Of a stretch of 64,000 bases of DNA, positions 45,038 through 53,184 are shown piece by piece. The notes under the pieces were generated by a model that was given only the letters and a program-made list of their open reading frames with translations, had not been told where the DNA came from and made no database searches. A program made the translations under genes and the position numbers. This stretch comes from Streptomyces sp. TLI_105 (GTDB taxonomy: Bacteria; Actinomycetota; Actinomycetes; Streptomycetales; Streptomycetaceae), in NCBI RefSeq assembly GCF_900105415.1, contig NZ_FNSM01000001.1:6225501-6289500 (forward strand), given 5' to 3'. The stretch's first letter is position 1. The number at the start of each line of letters is the position of its first letter.

Positions 45038-46042
45038 ATGGGAGCTGTGGGGGCCGCGGGCGGCGCGGGGGTGACGGGCGGGAGCTCGTTCCGGACGGAG
45101 GACGTGGACGAGGCACGTGAGGAGCTCGACGCGCGCTACTACGCGAACCGCATGGCCGTCGTCGACGGGGAGCGGCGCCCCTTCGCGGCCCGCTTCGACA
45201 CCGTGTCGCTCGGCCCGCTGGTCATCGGCGACCTCAGCTGCGGCGCCGATGTGCGGATGAGCTTCGGCGAGCTCGGCGCGTACCACCTCAACGCGCCGCT
45301 GAGCGGGACGATGGAGATGCGCCAGGGCGGCAGCTCCCGGATCGTCGCGACGCCCGCCGAGGCGCTGCTCCTCGACCCGGCCGGGGACACCTTCCTCGAC
45401 CGCTGGAGCGGGGACTGCCGGACCCTGTCCGTGAAGATCGGCGCGGCCGAACTGCGCGACCGCCTCGAACAGCTGACGGGCCGGTCGCCGCGCGGCCCGC
45501 TCGTCTTCGCGCCCCGCCTGGACATCACCCGCGGCCCCGGCCTGAGCTGGGTGCGCTTCGCCCGCCAGGTCGCCGCCGAGGCGCTCGCCGGGGAGGGGCT
45601 CGCCACGCACGAGCTGGTCGCCAGGCCCCTGCAGGAGGCGCTGCTGAACGGCCTGCTGCTGGCCGCCGAGCACCCGTGGCGGGAGGCGCTCGCCCACCCG
45701 GCGGAGGTGCGGCGGCCGGCCCCGGTCAAGCGCGCCATGGACGCGGTGCGGGAGCGCCCCGAGCACCCGTTCACGACCACCGAACTCGCCGCCCTGGGCC
45801 GCGTCAGCGTGCGGCGTCTGCAGGAGTCCTTCCGGGAGTACGTGGGGATGTCGCCGATGGCGTACGTGCGGGAGGTCCGGCTCGACCGGGTCCGCGAGGA
45901 GCTGCGGGCGGCCGCACCGGACGAGGTGAGCGTGAGCGAGGTGGCCTGGCGCTGGGGCTTCACCCATCAGGGCCGGTTCGCGGCCCGCTACCGGGAGAGG
46001 TTCGGCGAGACGCCGTCCCGGACGCTCCGCGCGGGCCGCTGA
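45038..46042 (+). CDS. AraC-family regulator
   Basis: A 334-residue regulator. The N-terminal half is an AraC_binding_2-type domain (LGPLVIGDLSCGADVRMSFGELGAYHLNAPL, given here only as the characteristic LGAYHLNAPL strand). The C-terminal 100 residues are the double helix-turn-helix: TTTELAALGRVSVRRLQESFREYVGMSPMAYVREVRL region and SVSEVAWRWGFTHQGRFAARYRERFGETPS region. TATTCT 8 bases before the ATG and lack of a Shine-Dalgarno suggest a leaderless mRNA. The target is unknown; the divergent small gene is 55 bases away. Confidence 0.88.
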   Translation: MGAVGAAGGAGVTGGSSFRTEDVDEAREELDARYYANRMAVVDGERRPFAARFDTVSLGPLVIGDLSCGADVRMSFGELGAYHLNAPLSGTMEMRQGGSSRIVATPAEALLLDPAGDTFLDRWSGDCRTLSVKIGAAELRDRLEQLTGRSPRGPLVFAPRLDITRGPGLSWVRFARQVAAEALAGEGLATHELVARPLQEALLNGLLLAAEHPWREALAHPAEVRRPAPVKRAMDAVRERPEHPFTTTELAALGRVSVRRLQESFREYVGMSPMAYVREVRLDRVREELRAAAPDEVSVSEVAWRWGFTHQGRFAARYRERFGETPSRTLRAGR

Positions 46043-46304
46043 GCGGGGAAGGGGCGCGTCCACGCGCGCGTGTGTGCTTCCGACGCACCGACCCGCCGCG
46101 CAATCCGGACAGGTGTCGCGTTCCGCGGCTCGCGATGATCTTCGGCCGGGCCTACGGTGAGCTGGTCAGGTGCGTCGACGCACCGACGTCCGGGTCCCGG
46201 CCGGTCTCCCCCGTATCAGTCCGGCCGGGCCCCGTGTAACCCCTGGTCGGTGCGGCCGGATCCCGCGTGCCCCTGCTCGGTGCGGCCGGCGGGGCGGGTC
46301 CGCG
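46043..46304. other. Convergent intergenic region with palindrome and repeats
   Basis: No gene was found. GGTGCGTCGACGCACC at 46169-46184 is a perfect 16-bp palindrome. From 46200 on the sequence is built from CGGTGCGGCCGG-like words that end in a 28-base tandem duplication. Confidence 0.5.
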
Positions 46305-46335
46305 TCAGTGCGGCCAGCGGGGCGGGTCCGCGCAG
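46280..46335. repeat. 28-bp tandem duplication at the udh stop codon
   Basis: 46280-46304 and 46308-46332 match at 24 of 25 positions (GTGCGGCCRGCGGGGCGGG core), period 28. The udh stop codon (TCA on the plus strand, 46305-46307) sits at the junction. Confidence 0.7.
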
Positions 46336-47114
46336 AAGTGGCCGCCCACGTAGAGGTCGTCGGGGCTGCCCTCAGCCGGGAGGCCCTTCTCGGCGAGGAT
46401 CTTCTCCGCGTAGACCTCCGAGTCGTCCTCCGGCGCGTAGCCGAGCGCCCGGGCCGTGGAGAGGTCCCACCATGCGCGCGTGTTGGCGGAGGAGCCGTAC
46501 ACGACCGTGTGGGCCACGTCCTCGGCGGTGAGCGCCGCGTGCAGGAGACGTGCGCAGTCGGCGGGGCTGAGCCACATCGAGAGCATCCGCACCGAGGTGG
46601 GCTCCGGGAAGCAGGAGCCGATGCGCAGGGAGACGGTCTCGATCCCGTGCAGGTCCCAGTAGAGCTGTGCCAGGTCCTCGCCGAAGCACTTGGAGAGGCC
46701 GTAGAAGGTGTCGGGCCGGTGCGGGATGTCCACCGGGAGCGGCGGCTCGCCCTCGCGCGGGCGGCGGGTGAAGCCGACCGCGTGGTTGCTGGAGGCGAAG
46801 ACCACGCGCCGGACGCCCTCCTCGCGGGCGGCCTCGTAGAGGTGGTGGGTGCCGGCGATGTTGGCGGCCACGATCTTCTCGAAGTCGGCCTCCAGGGAGA
46901 TGCCCGCCAGGTGCGCGATCGCGTCGACGCCCCGGACCGCCTCGCGCAGCGCCGCGCGGTCCGCGAGGTCGGCGACGATCGCGTCCGGCGCCCCCGGCAC
47001 GGGGGCGACGTCCAGGAGGCGGAGCTCGTAGCCGTACGGGGGCAGCAGCTCCCGCATCAGCGTGCCGACGCCCCCGGCGGCGCCGGTGAGCAGGACGGTG
47101 CGGGGTGCGGTCAT
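46305..47114 (-). CDS. udh: Uronate dehydrogenase
   Basis: NAD-dependent SDR-fold enzyme oxidising galacturonate or glucuronate to the aldaric acid lactone. The 269-residue protein follows characterised Udh closely: VLLTGAAGGVGTLMRELL, IAHLAGISLEADFEKI, VVFASSNHAVGF, the catalytic YGLSKCFGEDLA (Tyr-x3-Lys), and RIGSCFPEPTSVRMLSMWLS, which is distinctive for Udh. The ATG at 47114 has GGAGGAG upstream. It is divergent from kdgD, which acts later in the same pathway. Confidence 0.88.
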   Translation of the reverse strand: MTAPRTVLLTGAAGGVGTLMRELLPPYGYELRLLDVAPVPGAPDAIVADLADRAALREAVRGVDAIAHLAGISLEADFEKIVAANIAGTHHLYEAAREEGVRRVVFASSNHAVGFTRRPREGEPPLPVDIPHRPDTFYGLSKCFGEDLAQLYWDLHGIETVSLRIGSCFPEPTSVRMLSMWLSPADCARLLHAALTAEDVAHTVVYGSSANTRAWWDLSTARALGYAPEDDSEVYAEKILAEKGLPAEGSPDDLYVGGHFCADPPRWPH

Positions 47115-47171
47115 GGAGCGGGTCTCCTCCGTCGAGTGGCATTCACATGAGCGGCATTCACAACCGTGGAC

Positions 47172-47201
47172 ACGCTAGGGAGGCGCCCGACGAGGCGTCA
47201 A
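47172..47201 (-). promoter_or_regulatory. Promoter of udh
   Basis: On the minus strand TTGACG, 18-base spacer, TAGCGT. GTCAAG-ATC-CTTGAC (47197-47211) overlaps the -35 and may be an operator. Confidence 0.55.
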
Positions 47202-47228
47202 GATCCTTGACCGAGCCGCACAATCGCC

Positions 47229-47258
47229 TTGACCGGCCGATCGGCGCTGCTCTAGCGT
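47229..47258 (+). promoter_or_regulatory. Promoter of kdgD
   Basis: TTGACC (47229-47234), 18-base spacer, TAGCGT (47253-47258), the mirror of the udh promoter. CCTTGACCG is repeated at 47205 and 47227, 22 bases apart. TTCATGCAT/ATGGATGAA at 47273-47290, 8 of 9 pairs, lies in the leader and could be a further operator. Confidence 0.55.
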
Positions 47259-47329
47259 GCGTCAGGTCAGCGTTCATGCATATGGATGAAAGTCATGATT
47301 GTGCACGACGGACTTCCCTGGGAGCGCCC

Positions 47330-48262
47330 GTGACCACTGCCCCGCTCGCCGGCCGCCTCGACGGCCTGCTGTTCTTCCCCGTCACCGCCTTCGCACCCGA
47401 CGGCTCCGTCGACCTCGCCGCCTTCCGCGCCCACGTACGCGCCGGAGTCGACGCCGGCGCCGCGGCCGTGTTCGCCTGCTGCGGCACCGGCGAGTTCCAC
47501 GCCCTCACCCCCGAGGAGTTCCGGGACTGCGTCGCCGCCGCCGTCGAGGAGGTCGCCGGCCGCGTCCCCGTCGTCGCCGGCGCCGGCTACGGCACCGCGC
47601 TCGCCGTCCGCTACGCGCGCCTCGCCGAGGAGGCCGGCGCCGACGGGCTCCTCGCCATGCCCCCCTACCTCGTCGTCCCCGACCAGGCCGGGCTGCTCCG
47701 CCACTACACCGAACTCGCCGCCGCCACCTCGCTCGACGTCATCGTCTACCAGCGGGACAACGCGGTCCTCACCCCCGACACCGCCGTCGCCCTCGCCCGC
47801 ACCGACGGCGTCATCGGCCTCAAGGACGGCCTCGGTGACCTCGGCCTCATGCAGCGGATCGTCAGCGCCGTCCGCGCCGAGGGCCTCGACCTGCTCTACT
47901 TCAACGGCCTGCCGACCGCCGAACTCACCGGCGCCGCCTACCGGGGCATCGGCGTCACCCTCTACTCCTCCGCCGTCTTCTGCTTCGCCCCCGACCTCGC
48001 CCTCGCCTACCACCGCGCCCTCGCCTCCGGCGACGACGCCACCCTGAACCTGCTCGTCGACGGCTTCTACCGGCCGCTCGTCGAACTCCGCGCCCAGGGC
48101 AAGGGATACGCCGTCTCGCTCGTCAAGGCGGCCGTGCGCAGGGTCGGTCCGGACGTGGGCGAGGTGCGGCCGCCGCTGAGCGAGCCCGCGCCCGAGCACG
48201 TCGACGCGCTCATGCTGCTCGTCGAGCGCGGCCGGGCCCTCCTCAAGGAGGCCGGGGCGTGA
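47330..48262 (+). CDS. kdgD: 5-dehydro-4-deoxyglucarate dehydratase
   Basis: DHDPS-superfamily enzyme that decarboxylates and dehydrates 5-keto-4-deoxyglucarate to 2-ketoglutarate semialdehyde in oxidative uronate breakdown. The 310-residue barrel has LLFFPVTAFAPDGS, CCGTGEFHALTPEEF (characteristic of KdgD in place of the GTTGE of DapA), VYQRDNAVLTPD and the Schiff-base lysine in GVIGLKDGLGDLGLMQ. The GTG at 47330 follows GGAG. The stop overlaps a GTG that begins a short repeated frame. Confidence 0.88.
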   Translation: MTTAPLAGRLDGLLFFPVTAFAPDGSVDLAAFRAHVRAGVDAGAAAVFACCGTGEFHALTPEEFRDCVAAAVEEVAGRVPVVAGAGYGTALAVRYARLAEEAGADGLLAMPPYLVVPDQAGLLRHYTELAAATSLDVIVYQRDNAVLTPDTAVALARTDGVIGLKDGLGDLGLMQRIVSAVRAEGLDLLYFNGLPTAELTGAAYRGIGVTLYSSAVFCFAPDLALAYHRALASGDDATLNLLVDGFYRPLVELRAQGKGYAVSLVKAAVRRVGPDVGEVRPPLSEPAPEHVDALMLLVERGRALLKEAGA

Positions 48263-48333
48263 GGACCGGAGCGTTCTTCGAGGAGGTCGGGAGCGTGAGG
48301 ACCGGAGCGTTCTTCACGGAGGTCGGCGCGTGA
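48259..48333 (+). CDS. 24-residue leader peptide made of a duplicated gene start
   Basis: Starts in GTGA overlap with the kdgD stop and ends in GTGA overlap with the next gene. It encodes two copies of MRTGAFF-like sequence (VRTGAFFEEVGS, VRTGAFFTEVGA), copied from the start of the following gene. Each copy has its own GGAGG. It may only relay ribosomes from kdgD to the next gene. Confidence 0.45.
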   Translation: MRTGAFFEEVGSVRTGAFFTEVGA

Positions 48334-48350
48334 GGACCGGAGCCTTCCTC
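48259..48350 (+). repeat. Triplicated translation-initiation region
   Basis: GTGAGGACCGGAGC begins at 48259, 48295 and 48330, spaced 36 and 35 bases. Each copy is preceded by a GGAGG-containing stretch (AAGGAGGCCGG, GAGGAGGTCGG, ACGGAGGTCGG). Only the third continues into a long gene. Confidence 0.85.
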
Positions 48351-49484
48351 TACCCCTGGGACGTCGACGGCGACCCCGCCGCCCCCGGGCTCCTCGCCGA
48401 GCTCGGCCTCGCGCAGGTCACCCTCGCCGCCGCCTACCACTCCACCCGGGCGCTGAGCCCCCGTCACCCCGCCCGCCGGATCGTCACCGCCGAACACGCC
48501 GCCGTGCTCTACCCGCCGGACCCCGGCCGCTGGGCGGGCCGCGCGCTCCGCCCGTATCCCGCGGGGGAGTGGGCGCCCGGCGACGCCTACGGACGGGCCG
48601 CCGAGGCCCTCGCCGCCGGCGGCCTGGACGTGCACAGCTGGGTCGTCCTCGCGCACAACTCCCGCCTCGGCGCCGAACACCCGGGGACCTCCGTCGTCAA
48701 CGCCCACGGCGACCGCTACCCGTGGGCCCCCTGCATCGCCCGCCCCGAGGTCCGCGCCCTCCTCGTCGACCTCGCCGCCGAGGCCGCCGTCCGGCCCGGC
48801 GCGACCGGCACGGAACTGGAGTCCTGCGGCTGGTACGGCCTCGCCCATCTGCACGCCCACGACAAGACCGCCGGGATCGTCCTGGGGGAGCGCGAGCAGC
48901 TCCTGATGTCGCTCTGCTTCTGCCCCTCCTGCCGCGAGGGGTACGGGGACGAAGGCGCCGACCCCGACGAGCTGGCCGCCGCCGTCCGCGCCGCCCTGGC
49001 GCCCGTCTGGGCCGCCGCGGGACCGGCGGGCGGGCTCGGCGACCTGGAGGCCCCCGCCCTCGCCTGGCGCGCGCGGACCGCCCGCGCCTTCCAGGAGGCC
49101 GCCGTCGCCGCCGTCCGCGCCGCCGCCCCGCCCGGCTTCCGCGTCCTGCTGCACGCCGACCCCGACCCGTACCGCTGCGGCGCCGACGCCGGCACGGACC
49201 CGGCCCATGTCCTGGGCCTCGCGGACGGCGTCGTCGCCCGCCCGCCGAAGCTCGCCGGCTTCGCGGAGCACGCCCGCCCGGGGACCGTCCTGGCCGCCAA
49301 CCTCTCCGTCGTCGCCGGCATGGGCGGCGCCCCCGAGCACCTGGCCCGGGACGCCGAGCACGCGCGCGAGGCGGGCGCGACCGAACTGCGCCTCTACCAC
49401 GCCGGACTGGCCTCGGACGAGGACCTGACCGCCGTCCGGACGGCGCTGCGGAAGCTGGGCCGGGGACGGTCGGACGCCCCCTAG
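48330..49484 (+). CDS. Unrecognised TIM-barrel-like protein in the uronate operon
   Basis: A 384-residue soluble protein starting MRTGAFLYPWDVDGD. Alternating strands and helices, motifs LESCGWYGLAHLHAHDKTAG, a C-x2-C pair in FCPSCREGYG, and HADPDPYRCGADAG near residue 275 suggest an eight-stranded barrel like those of uncharacterised glycoside-hydrolase-type proteins. I do not recognise a defined family. Tight coupling to kdgD suggests a role in uronate or uronide use, for instance releasing uronic acids or handling an intermediate. GTG at 48330 has CGGAGG at 48317-48322. Confidence 0.7.
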   Translation: MRTGAFLYPWDVDGDPAAPGLLAELGLAQVTLAAAYHSTRALSPRHPARRIVTAEHAAVLYPPDPGRWAGRALRPYPAGEWAPGDAYGRAAEALAAGGLDVHSWVVLAHNSRLGAEHPGTSVVNAHGDRYPWAPCIARPEVRALLVDLAAEAAVRPGATGTELESCGWYGLAHLHAHDKTAGIVLGEREQLLMSLCFCPSCREGYGDEGADPDELAAAVRAALAPVWAAAGPAGGLGDLEAPALAWRARTARAFQEAAVAAVRAAAPPGFRVLLHADPDPYRCGADAGTDPAHVLGLADGVVARPPKLAGFAEHARPGTVLAANLSVVAGMGGAPEHLARDAEHAREAGATELRLYHAGLASDEDLTAVRTALRKLGRGRSDAP

Positions 49485-49485
49485 G

Positions 49486-49515
49486 GGGTCGGGCCGGGCG
49501 TCGCGCGCCCGACCC
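49486..49515. terminator. Terminator between the uronate operon and the GntR gene
   Basis: GGGTCGGGC (49486-49494) and GCCCGACCC (49507-49515) form nine perfect pairs between convergent genes. Confidence 0.6.
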
Positions 49516-49530
49516 GGGGCGTCCGGCCGG

Positions 49531-50235
49531 TCAGGCCGGGCCCGCGGCGTCCGGCAGCGCCGCCAGGAGGCGCTGTGTCGAGGCGCGGGTGTCGGCGACG
49601 TGGGCGCGGGCCAGGGCCTCCGCGCCGTCCTCGTCGCGGTCGCGGACCGCCTCGTAGAGCCGCTCGTGCGCCCCGCACATCGGCTCGCCGTCCGCCTGCG
49701 CCGAGGTGAGCCGGAAGAGGCGGCGCAGCCGGGAGTCGAGCGGGGCCATCAGGTCCACCAGGAGCGGGTTCCCGGAGAGTTCGACGATGTGGCGGTGGAA
49801 GTCGGCGTTGAGCGAGACGGCCTCGCGCAGCCGCCCGGACTCCGCCGCCCTCCGCGCCCGCGCCAGGAGCCGCTCCAGGTCCCGCAGTCCGGCGGGGGTC
49901 GCGTGCCGGGCGGCGAGCCGCGCGGCCAGGCCTTCCAGGTTCTCCCGTACGTCGAAGAGGTACTCGGCGTCCTGCGGACCGAACTCCGCCACCACCGAGC
50001 CCCGGCGCGGCTGTACCGACAGGAAGCCCTCCGACTCCAGGCGCTGCATCGCCTCGCGCACCGGCACCCGGGAGACCCGCAGCTCGTCGGCGATCTCCCG
50101 CTCCACGAGCCGCAGCCCCGCCGGGTAGTCGCCCTCGATGATCCGCTCGCGCAGCTCCACGTACACCCGCTCCCGCAGGGACGGATGGGTGTCCCCGATG
50201 GCGGTGCTGCGGGCGGCGGGGCGGGGGGTGGTCAT
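49531..50235 (-). CDS. GntR-family (FCD) regulator of the deaminase/permease locus
   Basis: A 234-residue FadR-subfamily protein: winged helix at about residues 20-85 (LRERVYVELRERIIEGDY, IADELRVSRVPVREAMQRL, SVQPRRGSVV), then the FCD helical domain with likely metal ligands in NADFHRHIVELSGN and CGAHERLYEAVRDRD. It is divergent from the amidohydrolase/permease operon. The sites CTGGTAT-N5-ATACCAG between them and TGGTATACCA before the second amidohydrolase fit the FadR-subfamily consensus and are its probable targets. Confidence 0.88.
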   Translation of the reverse strand: MTTPRPAARSTAIGDTHPSLRERVYVELRERIIEGDYPAGLRLVEREIADELRVSRVPVREAMQRLESEGFLSVQPRRGSVVAEFGPQDAEYLFDVRENLEGLAARLAARHATPAGLRDLERLLARARRAAESGRLREAVSLNADFHRHIVELSGNPLLVDLMAPLDSRLRRLFRLTSAQADGEPMCGAHERLYEAVRDRDEDGAEALARAHVADTRASTQRLLAALPDAAGPA

Positions 50236-50331
50236 CGGGAGGGCTCCAGTCGGGAGGTGCGGAGACGTGGCTCCCCGATCTTCGCAGACCGGCTCGGGAA
50301 GGTCCCGAAGTGAGGGGCCGCAGACCATTGC

Positions 50332-50350
50332 CTGGTATTCGGTATACCAG
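50332..50350. promoter_or_regulatory. GntR operator 1
   Basis: CTGGTAT-TCGGT-ATACCAG, seven perfect pairs around a five-base spacer, in the divergent promoter region. It also contains GGTATACCAG, nearly the same as the site at 54441-54450. Confidence 0.6.
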
Positions 50351-50434
50351 TTACCTTGGCGCCGCGCCGCGATCACCAGGGGCATCGCGGTGCGCGCCCC
50401 CTGCGACCCGTACGTACTTCGCGAAGGAGACACC

Positions 50435-51676
50435 ATGAGCGAGGCCTCCGGCCCGCCCAGGCCCACCGCCCTCCTCGGGGCCACCCTCCCCGACGGCCGC
50501 ACCGCCGACGTCCACCTCCGGGAGGGCCGGGTGAGCGCCGTCGAGCCGCACGTCCCGGGCCGCCCCACCCCGCCCGGCGCGCTCCACCTCGGCGGCGCGC
50601 TGCTGCTGCCCGCCCTCGTCGACGGCCACGCCCACCTCGACAAGACCCTCCTCGGCGCCCCCTGGCGCCCGCACCGGGCCACCGCCACGCTGCGGGAACA
50701 GATCGCCGCCGAGCGCGACTCCCGCCGCACCGAGGAGGTGCCCGTCGCCGAACGGGCCGCCGCCCTCGCCCGCCGCATGGTCTCCCTCGGCACCGGACAC
50801 GTCCGCTCCCACGTCGACGTCGACCCCGACACCGGCCTCGACCACCTGCACGCCCTCCTCGACGTCCGCGAGGAGTTCCGCGACCGGCTCGGCATCCAGC
50901 TCGTCGCCTTCCCGCAGTCCGGGGTCGTCACCGCACCCGGCGTCGCCGAACTCCTCGACGCCGCCCTCGCCGACGGGGCCGACCTCGTCGGCGGCCTCGA
51001 CCCCGTGGGCTTCGACGGCGACGCCGCAGGCCAGCTCGACACCGTCTTCGGCCTCGCCGAGCGCCACGGCAAGGGCATCGACCTGCACCTACACGACGGC
51101 GGCGAGACCGGCACCGCCCAGCTGCGGGACATCGCCGCCCGCACCGCCGCCCTCGGCCTCGGCGGCCGGGTCGCCGTCAGCCACGCCTACGCCCTCGGCG
51201 ACGTCGACGACACCGAACTCGACCGCACCGCCACCGCCCTCGCCGCCGCCGGGGTCGCGATCATGACCAACGGCCCGAGCGGCCCCGTCCCGCCCGTCCT
51301 CCGGCTGCGCGAACACGGCGTCCGGGTCTTCGCGGGCTCCGACAACATCCGCGACACCTGGTGGCCCTACGGCACCGCCGACATGCTCGAACGCGCCACG
51401 ATCATCGGCCTCAGGACCGGCCTCATGACCGACCCGGAACTGTCCGTCGCCGCCTCCCTCGTCACCGGCGAGGCCGCCGCCGCGCTCGGCCTCGCCGACT
51501 ACGGCCTCGCCCCCGGCGCCCGCGCCGACCTCGTCGCCGTCGCCGCCGGCTCCGTCCCCGAGGCCGTCGCCGCCTACCCCCGCCGGCTCCTCGTGCTGCA
51601 CGCCGGAAACGTCGTCGGCCCCTTCGTCGACGACGCCTACCCCGCGCTCGTCCCCTCCACCGGAGGAGCCGCGTGA
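50435..51676 (+). CDS. Cytosine-deaminase-like amidohydrolase (copy 1)
   Basis: A 413-residue member of the CodA-like branch of the amidohydrolase superfamily. Metal and catalytic motifs: DGHAHLDKT (strand 1), RSHVDVD, LHLHDGGE, VSHAYALGD and GSDNIRDTW (strand-8 Asp). These enzymes hydrolyse cyclic amidines and amides such as cytosine, isocytosine, creatinine or triazines; the substrate here is unknown. AAGGAG lies before the ATG at 50435. The stop overlaps the permease start. It is a clear paralogue of the 54393 gene (shared VAFPQ, GVAELL, DTVFGLAE and RDIAART). Confidence 0.88.
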   Translation: MSEASGPPRPTALLGATLPDGRTADVHLREGRVSAVEPHVPGRPTPPGALHLGGALLLPALVDGHAHLDKTLLGAPWRPHRATATLREQIAAERDSRRTEEVPVAERAAALARRMVSLGTGHVRSHVDVDPDTGLDHLHALLDVREEFRDRLGIQLVAFPQSGVVTAPGVAELLDAALADGADLVGGLDPVGFDGDAAGQLDTVFGLAERHGKGIDLHLHDGGETGTAQLRDIAARTAALGLGGRVAVSHAYALGDVDDTELDRTATALAAAGVAIMTNGPSGPVPPVLRLREHGVRVFAGSDNIRDTWWPYGTADMLERATIIGLRTGLMTDPELSVAASLVTGEAAAALGLADYGLAPGARADLVAVAAGSVPEAVAAYPRRLLVLHAGNVVGPFVDDAYPALVPSTGGAA

Positions 51677-53142
51677 ACGCCGAGGCCACGTCCCGTACGG
51701 CTCCGAAGGCCCCCGAGGCGGCGGGCCGGCTCGCAGCCGGCCGGATCGGCACCTTCGACCTCGTCTTCTTCGTCGTGGCCGCCGCCGCGCCGCTCACCGT
51801 CCTCGCCGGCGTCGCCCCCTTCGCCATCGGCATCGGCGGCCCCGGCGCCCCGCTCGCCTACCTCGTCTCCGGCGCCCTGCTGGCCCTCTTCGCCGCCGGG
51901 TTCACCGCGATGAGCCTGCACGTCCGCAACGCCGGGGCCTTCTACGCGTACGTCGCCCGCGGCCTCGGCCGCACCCTCGGCGTCGGCACCGCCTACGTCG
52001 CCGTCGTCTCCTACAACCTCGTCACCCCCGGAGTCGCCGCCGCCTTCGGCTACTTCGCCGCCGGATCGGTCCGCGACGCCACCGGCACCGACGTGCCCTG
52101 GTGGCTGCTCTCCGGGCTCTGCGTCCTCGCCGTCGGCGTGCTCGGCTGGCTGAAGGTCACGCTCAGCGCCAAGGTCCTCGGCATCGCCCTGGTCCTGGAG
52201 GTCCTCTCGCTCGTCGTCATGGACGGCGGCATCCTCGGCGAGCGCGGCACCGCCGCCCTCGACACCGCCTCCTTCGCGCCCTCCACGCTCGCCGCAGGCG
52301 GCGTCGCGGGCATGTTCGTCCTGGTCATCGGCGCCTTCACCGGCTTCGAGGCCACCGCGATCTTCGCCGAGGAGGTGCGCGAACCGCACAGGACCGTGCC
52401 CCGCGCCACCTTCATCGCGATCGGTTTCCTCGCCGTCTTCTACTCCCTCGGCTGCTGGCTGATCATGGGCGCCTTCGGCACCGACGATGCCGTGGAGCTG
52501 GCCCGCGCCGCCGACGGACCCGAACTCACCTTCAAGGCCGCCGAACTGTACGCGGGACCCTGGCTGGCGGACGCCATGCACGGCCTCATCATCGTCAGCG
52601 CCTTCGCCGCCACGCTCGCCTTCCACAACGCCGGAGCCCGCTACCTGTACGCCCTCGGCCGCGAGGGCCTGCTGCCCCGCCGCCTCGGCGCGGTCTCCGG
52701 GAAGCACGGCTCGCCCGGCGGGGCCGTCGCCGCCCAGACCGGCTTCAACCTGGCCGTCGTCGGCGCCGGGGCGCTCCTCGCCGCCGACCCGTACGGCGAG
52801 GTCTTCCTCTGGACCAACAGCGTCGGCGTCCTCGGCATCATGGGCATGCAGGCCCTCGCCGCGCTCGCCGTGTGGGCCTACTTCCGGCGCGACCGGAGGG
52901 GCCTCTCGGCCGCCCGGGTCGTCTGGGCACCGCTCGTCTCCTGCGCCGGACTCGCCCTGCTCACCGTCCTGGCCGTGGTCCACTTCGACCTGCTCACCGG
53001 CCGCACCGGCGCCGTGAACACGGCCCTCCTGGTGCCGCTTCCGGTGGTCCTCGCGGCCGGCCTGCTCGTGGCCCTGCGCATCCGGCGCACGGACCCCGAG
53101 CGGTACGCCTCGCTCACGACGGTGGACGTGGAGCGGGACTGA
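51673..53142 (+). CDS. APC-superfamily amino acid/nucleobase-type permease
   Basis: A 489-residue, 12-helix permease of the amino acid-polyamine-organocation superfamily. The first helix has FFVVAAAAPLTVLAG, and later the conserved GAFTGFEATAIFAEEVREPHRTVPRA, characteristic of APC members. Coupling to the deaminase gene (GTGA overlap) implies that it imports the substrate of that enzyme. The GTG at 51673 is preceded by GGAGGAG. Confidence 0.9.
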   Translation: MNAEATSRTAPKAPEAAGRLAAGRIGTFDLVFFVVAAAAPLTVLAGVAPFAIGIGGPGAPLAYLVSGALLALFAAGFTAMSLHVRNAGAFYAYVARGLGRTLGVGTAYVAVVSYNLVTPGVAAAFGYFAAGSVRDATGTDVPWWLLSGLCVLAVGVLGWLKVTLSAKVLGIALVLEVLSLVVMDGGILGERGTAALDTASFAPSTLAAGGVAGMFVLVIGAFTGFEATAIFAEEVREPHRTVPRATFIAIGFLAVFYSLGCWLIMGAFGTDDAVELARAADGPELTFKAAELYAGPWLADAMHGLIIVSAFAATLAFHNAGARYLYALGREGLLPRRLGAVSGKHGSPGGAVAAQTGFNLAVVGAGALLAADPYGEVFLWTNSVGVLGIMGMQALAALAVWAYFRRDRRGLSAARVVWAPLVSCAGLALLTVLAVVHFDLLTGRTGAVNTALLVPLPVVLAAGLLVALRIRRTDPERYASLTTVDVERD

Positions 53143-53146
53143 GGGC

Positions 53147-53182
53147 GCGTACGGGGCGGGGGCCGGCCCCCGCCCCGTACGC
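53147..53182. terminator. 36-bp perfect palindrome terminator
   Basis: GCGTACGGGGCGGGGGCC followed immediately by its exact reverse complement, no loop, between the convergent permease and the second amidohydrolase. Confidence 0.75.
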
Positions 53183-53184
53183 CG

